From Pseudomonas sp. LRP2-20 (GTDB lineage Bacteria > Pseudomonadota > Gammaproteobacteria > Pseudomonadales > Pseudomonadaceae), in contig NZ_AP025944.1 in the NCBI RefSeq assembly GCF_024349685.1, positions 4,656,001 to 4,720,000 on the forward strand: DNA of 64,000 bases. Direction: 5' to 3'. Position 1 is the stretch's first letter. Each line of letters starts with the position of its first letter. Shown here in pieces: positions 60,173-64,000 of the stretch. The translations under genes were made by a program, and so were the position numbers. The notes under the pieces were generated by a model. That model was not told the DNA's origin. It searched no databases and saw nothing but the letters and a program-made list of their open reading frames with translations.

Positions 60173-60883
60173 ATGCGTCGCGCCCTGCTATTGGCTCTCA
60201 CCGTGCTCGCCCTGCCCCTCCAGGCAGCTGACCTGAAGCCGTTCTCGGCAAGCTACACCGCCGACTGGAAGCAACTGCCCATGAGCGGTACTGCCGAGCG
60301 CAGCCTGGTCAAGAATGCCAACGGTACCTGGGACCTGAATTTCAAGGCTTCCATGATGATCGCCAGCCTGACCGAGCAAAGCACCCTGCGCCTGGACAAC
60401 GACACCCTGCTGCCGCAGAAGTACCACTTCGAGCGTGGTGGCCTGGGCAAGGCCAAGACTGTCGACCTGACCTTCGACTGGAACAGCAAGAAGATCACCG
60501 GCACCGACCGCAAGGACCCCATCAACCTGCCGCTCAACCGCGGCGTGCTGGACAAGTCGTCCTACCAGCTGGCCCTGCAACACGATGTGGCTGCCGGCAA
60601 GAAGAGCATGACCTACCAGGTGGTCGATGGTGACGAGATCGACGCCTACGATTTCCGCGTACTGGGTACCGAGAAAGTCACCACCAAGACCGGCCAGGTC
60701 GATGCGGTGAAGGTCGAGCGCGTGCGCGATCCGAGCCAGAGCAAGCGCATAACCGAGCTTTGGTTCGCCAAGGACTGGGACTACTTGCTGGTGCAATTAC
60801 GCCAGGTCGAAACCGATGGCAAGGAATACGTCATCGTGCTGCAGGATGGCACGGTCGATGGCAAGTCGGTGAAGGGTAACTGA
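60173..60883 (+). CDS. DUF3108 family exported protein
   Basis: A 236-residue protein with a signal peptide (about 1-20, ending LPLQAAD). The remainder fits the DUF3108 pattern: a beta-rich protein with FSASYTADWKQLPMSGTAERSL, KYHFERGGLGKAKTVDLTFDW and YDFRVLGTEKV. It starts 8 bp after purN with AGGAG and is probably cotranscribed. It may be an envelope protein; no specific role is known to me. A strong terminator follows. Confidence 0.87.
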   Translation: MRRALLLALTVLALPLQAADLKPFSASYTADWKQLPMSGTAERSLVKNANGTWDLNFKASMMIASLTEQSTLRLDNDTLLPQKYHFERGGLGKAKTVDLTFDWNSKKITGTDRKDPINLPLNRGVLDKSSYQLALQHDVAAGKKSMTYQVVDGDEIDAYDFRVLGTEKVTTKTGQVDAVKVERVRDPSQSKRITELWFAKDWDYLLVQLRQVETDGKEYVIVLQDGTVDGKSVKGN

Positions 60884-60907
60884 TCCGCTACAGCCCGCAA
60901 TATCCGG

Positions 60908-60932
60908 AGCCCCGCCAGTGCGGGGCTTTTTT
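60908..60932 (+). terminator. Terminator of the purMN operon
   Basis: AGCCCCGC-CAGT-GCGGGGCT forms an 8-bp stem followed by six Ts, 25 bp after the stop codon of the DUF3108 gene. Confidence 0.92.
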
Positions 60933-61087
60933 GTGCCCGGCTGATGGCCGCTCCTAGAAAATTGACCGCATTCGGGTCTTGATGAAACTTGTTTCATGGC
61001 CATTTTATTTACTTAGCCTGCTAACAAACTCTATAAAGGGGGTGTGCGACAGAGTGTCGCAGCAAACCCTAGCAGTGGAGTTTACCG

Positions 61088-61270
61088 ATGACAGTCCAAG
61101 TAACCGAACGTGACGAATCGAAAATGTCCCACGAAGGCCTGGCCGCTGGCGTGCGGATCTGGGATGTGCACCAGCAGGGCCAATTGGTCGGGATGTTCCA
61201 CAATGAACATGAAGCCCACCAGTATCGGGCAGAGCTGGAAGACCTGGAAAACCAGCGCACTACCCAATGA
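61088..61270 (+). CDS. Small conserved protein of unknown function
   Basis: A 60-residue soluble protein. A basic and polar start precedes GVRIWDVHQQGQLVGMFHNEHEAHQYRAELE in two parts, a beta-hairpin followed by a helix. GGAG lies 9 bases before the ATG, and a terminator follows directly, so it is a self-contained gene. An AT-rich stretch upstream (about 60985-61040) probably carries its promoter. I recognise no named family. Confidence 0.72.
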   Translation: MTVQVTERDESKMSHEGLAAGVRIWDVHQQGQLVGMFHNEHEAHQYRAELEDLENQRTTQ

Positions 61271-61291
61271 CGAATGACACAGCCTTCAATA

Positions 61292-61317
61292 AAAAACCCC
61301 GCCTGAGCGGGGTTTTT
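61292..61317. terminator. Bidirectional terminator
   Basis: AAAAACCCCGC-CTGA-GCGGGGTTTTT forms an 11-bp stem with Ts on one side and As on the other. It ends both the small gene at 61088 (+) and the DUF2058 gene (-), whose stop codon is 6 bp away. Confidence 0.93.
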
Positions 61318-61322
61318 CGTGT

Positions 61323-61862
61323 TTACCACATCAGATCGTCAGGGATCTTGTAGGCCGCGTACGGATCGTCCTCGTCGGCTTCCTCGACATGGGTATTGAG
61401 CAGCAGGATGCGGCTCGGGTCACGCTCCTGAATCTTCACCGCCGCCTCGCGCGGGATCACTTCGTAGCCGCCGGCATGCGAGACGATGGCCAGCGCGCCG
61501 TTGCTCAGGCGGGTGCGCATCAGGGCGTTGACGGCAATGCGCTTGACCTTCTTGTCGTCGACGAAGTTGTAGTAATCCTCGGTGGTCAGCTTGGGCAAGC
61601 GGGTGGCTTCGATCAATTGCTTGATCTGCGCCACACGGGCCTTCTGCTCGGCCTTTTCCTGCTGCTGGCGATTCAGTTCCTGGTCACGCTTGGCCTTCTC
61701 GGCCATGGCTTCCTTGGCCATGCGCTGCTGGCTGTCGTCGACCTCGACCTGGCCCTTGTGCTCCAGGCGTTTTTGTTTCTTCTCGGCTTTGTTGGTCTGC
61801 GAGACCTGTTTCTGGTTGACCAGACCGGCTTTGAGCAATTGGTCGCGAAGGGAAAGGCTCAT
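61323..61862 (-). CDS. DUF2058 family protein
   Basis: A 179-residue cytoplasmic protein. The N-terminus SLSLRDQLLKAGLVNQKQ and a long, charged coiled coil (about 20-85, rich in Lys, Gln and Glu) precede the folded C-terminal part with LPKLTTEDYYNFVDDKKVKRI and IVSHAGGYEVIP. This is the YaiL/DUF2058 arrangement. Function is unknown; the basic N-terminus suggests nucleic acid or ribosome contact, which is inference. Confidence 0.9.
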   Translation of the reverse strand: MSLSLRDQLLKAGLVNQKQVSQTNKAEKKQKRLEHKGQVEVDDSQQRMAKEAMAEKAKRDQELNRQQQEKAEQKARVAQIKQLIEATRLPKLTTEDYYNFVDDKKVKRIAVNALMRTRLSNGALAIVSHAGGYEVIPREAAVKIQERDPSRILLLNTHVEEADEDDPYAAYKIPDDLMW

Positions 61863-61888
61863 GAATGTTCACTCACTTATGCAACAGC

Positions 61889-62722
61889 TCAGCCGCAGCT
61901 GGGCAGGTTCTTTTCCTGACGCTTGGCTTCGCCCCAGAGGGCGTCCAGCTCGTCAAGGTTACAATCTTCAATCGGCCGACCGCTGTCGCGCAATGCCTGT
62001 TCGATGAAGCGGAAACGCCGCTCGAACTTGCGGTTGGCGCGGCGCAGGGCGTTTTCCGGGTCTTGCTTGAGGTGGCGGGCCAGGTTCACGGCGGCAAACA
62101 GCAAGTCGCCGACTTCGTCCTCGAGGGCGTCGGCGTCGTTGTCGGCCATGGCCTGCAACACTTCGTCGAGTTCCTCGCGCACCTTGTCCAGCACCGGCAG
62201 TGCCGCTGGCCAGTCGAAACCGACGGTGGCCGCACGCTTCTGCAGTTTGGCCGCCCGCGACAGCGCCGGCAATGCCGCCGGCACGTCATCGAGCAGCGAC
62301 AACTGTTCAGGGGTGCTTTTCTCGGCGCGCTCCTCGGCCTTGATCTGCTCCCAACGGGATTTGACCTCGGCCTCGTTCAGGCTGGGGGTGTCCAGCGGCG
62401 CGTAAAGCTCGCCAGTCGGGAATACGTGGGGGTGACGGCGGATCAGCTTGCGGGTGATGCTGTCGACCACGCCATCGAACTCGAAACGCCCTTCTTCCCG
62501 GGCCAGCTGGCTGTAGTAGACCACCTGGAACAACAGGTCACCAAGCTCACCCTGCAGGTGCTCGAAATCGCCGCGCTCGATGGTGTCGGCGACTTCGTAC
62601 GCCTCTTCGATGGTATGCGGGACGATGCTCGCGTAGTTCTGCTTGAGGTCCCACGGGCAGCCGTATTGCGGGTCGCGCAGGCGGGCCATGAGGTGCAGCA
62701 GGTCTTCGAGGGTGTAGGTCAT
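61889..62722 (-). CDS. mazG: Nucleoside triphosphate pyrophosphohydrolase MazG
   Basis: A 277-residue cytoplasmic enzyme that hydrolyses non-canonical or excess NTPs to NMP and pyrophosphate. Two MazG domains are visible. The first has CPWDLKQNYASI and EEAYEVADTIE (about 20-50) with the metal-binding EExxE pattern; the second has KVREELDEVLQA and EDEVGDLLFAAVNLAR (about 180-215). It lies downstream of relA, as in many proteobacteria, where it can modulate (p)ppGpp-linked responses. The genes are separated by a REP pair. Confidence 0.95.
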   Translation of the reverse strand: MTYTLEDLLHLMARLRDPQYGCPWDLKQNYASIVPHTIEEAYEVADTIERGDFEHLQGELGDLLFQVVYYSQLAREEGRFEFDGVVDSITRKLIRRHPHVFPTGELYAPLDTPSLNEAEVKSRWEQIKAEERAEKSTPEQLSLLDDVPAALPALSRAAKLQKRAATVGFDWPAALPVLDKVREELDEVLQAMADNDADALEDEVGDLLFAAVNLARHLKQDPENALRRANRKFERRFRFIEQALRDSGRPIEDCNLDELDALWGEAKRQEKNLPSCG

Positions 62723-62744
62723 TTAAGCAGGTCCTTCGGTGAAG

Positions 62745-62838
62745 CCTTCTTCGCGGGCAAGCCCGCTCCCACTGATAGAGCGCACATCAGACGGATTGCA
62801 CTCATCCTGTGGGAGCGGGCTTGCCCGCGAAGCAGGCG
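62745..62838. repeat. REP pair (inverted)
   Basis: Two inverted REP copies lie between relA and mazG on the same strand, so any cotranscript would carry both hairpins. The right arm has a GCAGGC ending in place of GAGGCC. Confidence 0.9.
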
Positions 62839-62846
62839 CCACGGTC

Positions 62847-64000
62847 TCAAGGGGTACGGTTACGCCGCGTCTCGATGATGTTCGGCAACTGCGAAATCCG
62901 CCCCAGCAAGCGCCCCAGCGCATCCAGGCCCGGAATCTCGATGGTCAGCGACATCAGCGCAGTGTTGTCTTCCTTGTTCGAGCGGGTGTTGACCGCCAGC
63001 ACGTTGATCTTCTCGTTCAGCAGCACCTGCGACACGTCGCGCAACAACCCCGGGCGGTCGTAGGCACGGATGACGATGTCGACCGGGTAGGTCTGCACCG
63101 GAATCGGGCCCCAACTTACCTGGATCATCCGCTCCGGCTCGCGGCCGGCCAGTTGCAGCGCCGAAGCGCAGTCCTGGCGGTGGATGCTGACGCCGCGACC
63201 CTGGGTGATGTAGCCGACAATGGCATCGCCCGGCAGCGGCTGGCAGCAGCCGGCCATCTGCGTGAGCAGGTTGCCGACGCCCTGGATCTGGATGTCGCCA
63301 CGCTTGCCGGTACGCGGGCCGGTAGGCTTGCGCGGCACCAGCTCGATCTGCTCGATGCGCTCGGGCTCGAGCAACTGCTGAGCGGCGTTGACCAGGTGCG
63401 CCAGGCGCAGGTCACCGGCACCGAGCGAGGCAAACATGTCCTCGGCGGTCTTGACGTTGGTCTTCTCGGCCAGGCGCTCGAAGTCCACCTGCGGCAGGCC
63501 CAGGCGGCTGAGCTCGCGCTCGAGCAAGGTCTTGCCGGCGGCGACGTTCTGGTCCCGCGCCTGCAGCTTGAACCAGTGGACGATCTTGGCCCGGGCCCGC
63601 GAGGTGGTGACATAGCCCAGGTTGGAGTTCAGCCAGTCGCGGCTCGGGTTGCCGTGCTTGCTGGTGATGATCTCCACCTGCTCGCCGGTCTGCAGGCTGT
63701 AGTTGAGCGGCACGATGCGCCCGTTGATCTTGGCGCCACGGCAGTTGTGGCCGATCTCGGTGTGCACGCGGTAGGCGAAGTCCAGCGGCGTGGCACCCTT
63801 GGGCAGGTCGATGGCGTGGCCATCGGGGGTGAACACGTAGACCCGATCAGGCTCGATATCGACCCGCAGCTGCTCGGCCAGGCCACCGATGTCGCCCAGC
63901 TCTTCATGCCATTCGAGTACCTGGCGCAGCCAGGAGATCTTCTCTTCGTAGTGGTTGGAACTCGGCTTGACGTCGGTGCCCTTGTAACGCCAGTGGGCGC
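62847..64000 (-). CDS. relA: GTP pyrophosphokinase RelA, 3' part
   Basis: The last 383 residues or so of RelA; the 5' part lies beyond position 64000. The frame is open to the window edge, reading AHWRYKGTDVK at the border, which belongs to the end of the synthetase domain. The TGS domain follows (VYVFTPDGHAIDLPKGATPLDFAY, in two parts), then the helical region, a zinc-finger-like part with GCCQPLPGD, and a C-terminal ACT domain ending in RRNRTP. The conserved Cys/His near GCCQPLPGD and linkage to mazG favour RelA over SpoT. Confidence 0.93.
   Translation of the reverse strand, partial: AHWRYKGTDVKPSSNHYEEKISWLRQVLEWHEELGDIGGLAEQLRVDIEPDRVYVFTPDGHAIDLPKGATPLDFAYRVHTEIGHNCRGAKINGRIVPLNYSLQTGEQVEIITSKHGNPSRDWLNSNLGYVTTSRARAKIVHWFKLQARDQNVAAGKTLLERELSRLGLPQVDFERLAEKTNVKTAEDMFASLGAGDLRLAHLVNAAQQLLEPERIEQIELVPRKPTGPRTGKRGDIQIQGVGNLLTQMAGCCQPLPGDAIVGYITQGRGVSIHRQDCASALQLAGREPERMIQVSWGPIPVQTYPVDIVIRAYDRPGLLRDVSQVLLNEKINVLAVNTRSNKEDNTALMSLTIEIPGLDALGRLLGRISQLPNIIETRRNRTP

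Overview
This window is chromosomal DNA of a fluorescent Pseudomonas, most likely the P. putida group. Four things point there. The DNA is GC-rich. Pairs of the REP element with core TTCGCGGGCAAGCCCGC are scattered between genes. Orthologues are close throughout. The backbone order relA-mazG, purM-purN, hda, the late cob genes, fadL, rmuC, rdgC, map, nasA and nirBD is the one I remember from P. putida; I could not run an alignment to check it. About 55 genes, 4 tRNAs, 2 riboswitches and 2 antitermination leaders can be supported. I see no insertion sequence, prophage or CRISPR array.

Layout. 1-4.4 kb: an inducible catabolic operon (MFS transporter, FAH-family hydrolase, SDR, 2-hydroxyacid dehydrogenase) behind two FadR-type operators. 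4.5-11.9 kb: nitrate assimilation, with nirBD and a NasA-flavoprotein fusion. Each unit has a sigma54 promoter and a leader carrying a two-hexaloop (ANTAR/NasT-type) antiterminator that overlaps an intrinsic terminator. 12-14.6 kb: map, a duplicated tRNA-Asp/tRNA-Val cassette and rdgC. 14.8-18.1 kb: a BASS-family transporter, a guanidine-II riboswitch with a Gdx/SugE exporter, and an LplT-PlsC fusion. 18.4-28.6 kb: a chemoreceptor with a sigma28 promoter, a GntR/MFS/amidohydrolase locus, another MFS gene, and a hybrid kinase with a sodium/solute-symporter sensor.

28.6-36.5 kb: rmuC, several small uncharacterised genes, a long intergenic region, fadL, a LysR gene, and an ~800-bp non-coding block made of two head-to-head copies of an imperfect repeat. 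36-39.6 kb: a GH5 hydrolase gene followed by marR, an MFS gene, a translationally coupled 40-residue membrane protein and a glutathione peroxidase gene, with two near-identical MarR-type operators. 39.7-48.8 kb: a tightly packed ten-gene cobalamin operon under a cobalamin riboswitch. It covers a,c-diamide formation, adenosylation, amidation, aminopropanol attachment, DMB synthesis and nucleotide-loop assembly.

48.9-53.6 kb: an accessory-looking segment with a tartrate dehydrogenase, its divergent LysR regulator, and an 848-residue toxin-like protein with a dermonecrotic-toxin-type N-terminus and an R-S-E mono-ADP-ribosyltransferase C-terminus. 53.7-64 kb: housekeeping genes (two NlpC/P60 lipoproteins, hda, a PerM-like permease, purMN, mazG and the 3' part of relA).

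The most noteworthy items are the ADP-ribosyltransferase toxin candidate without a visible immunity gene, the long head-to-head inverted repeat, the two matched ANTAR leaders, and the MarR/MFS/small protein/peroxidase regulon.
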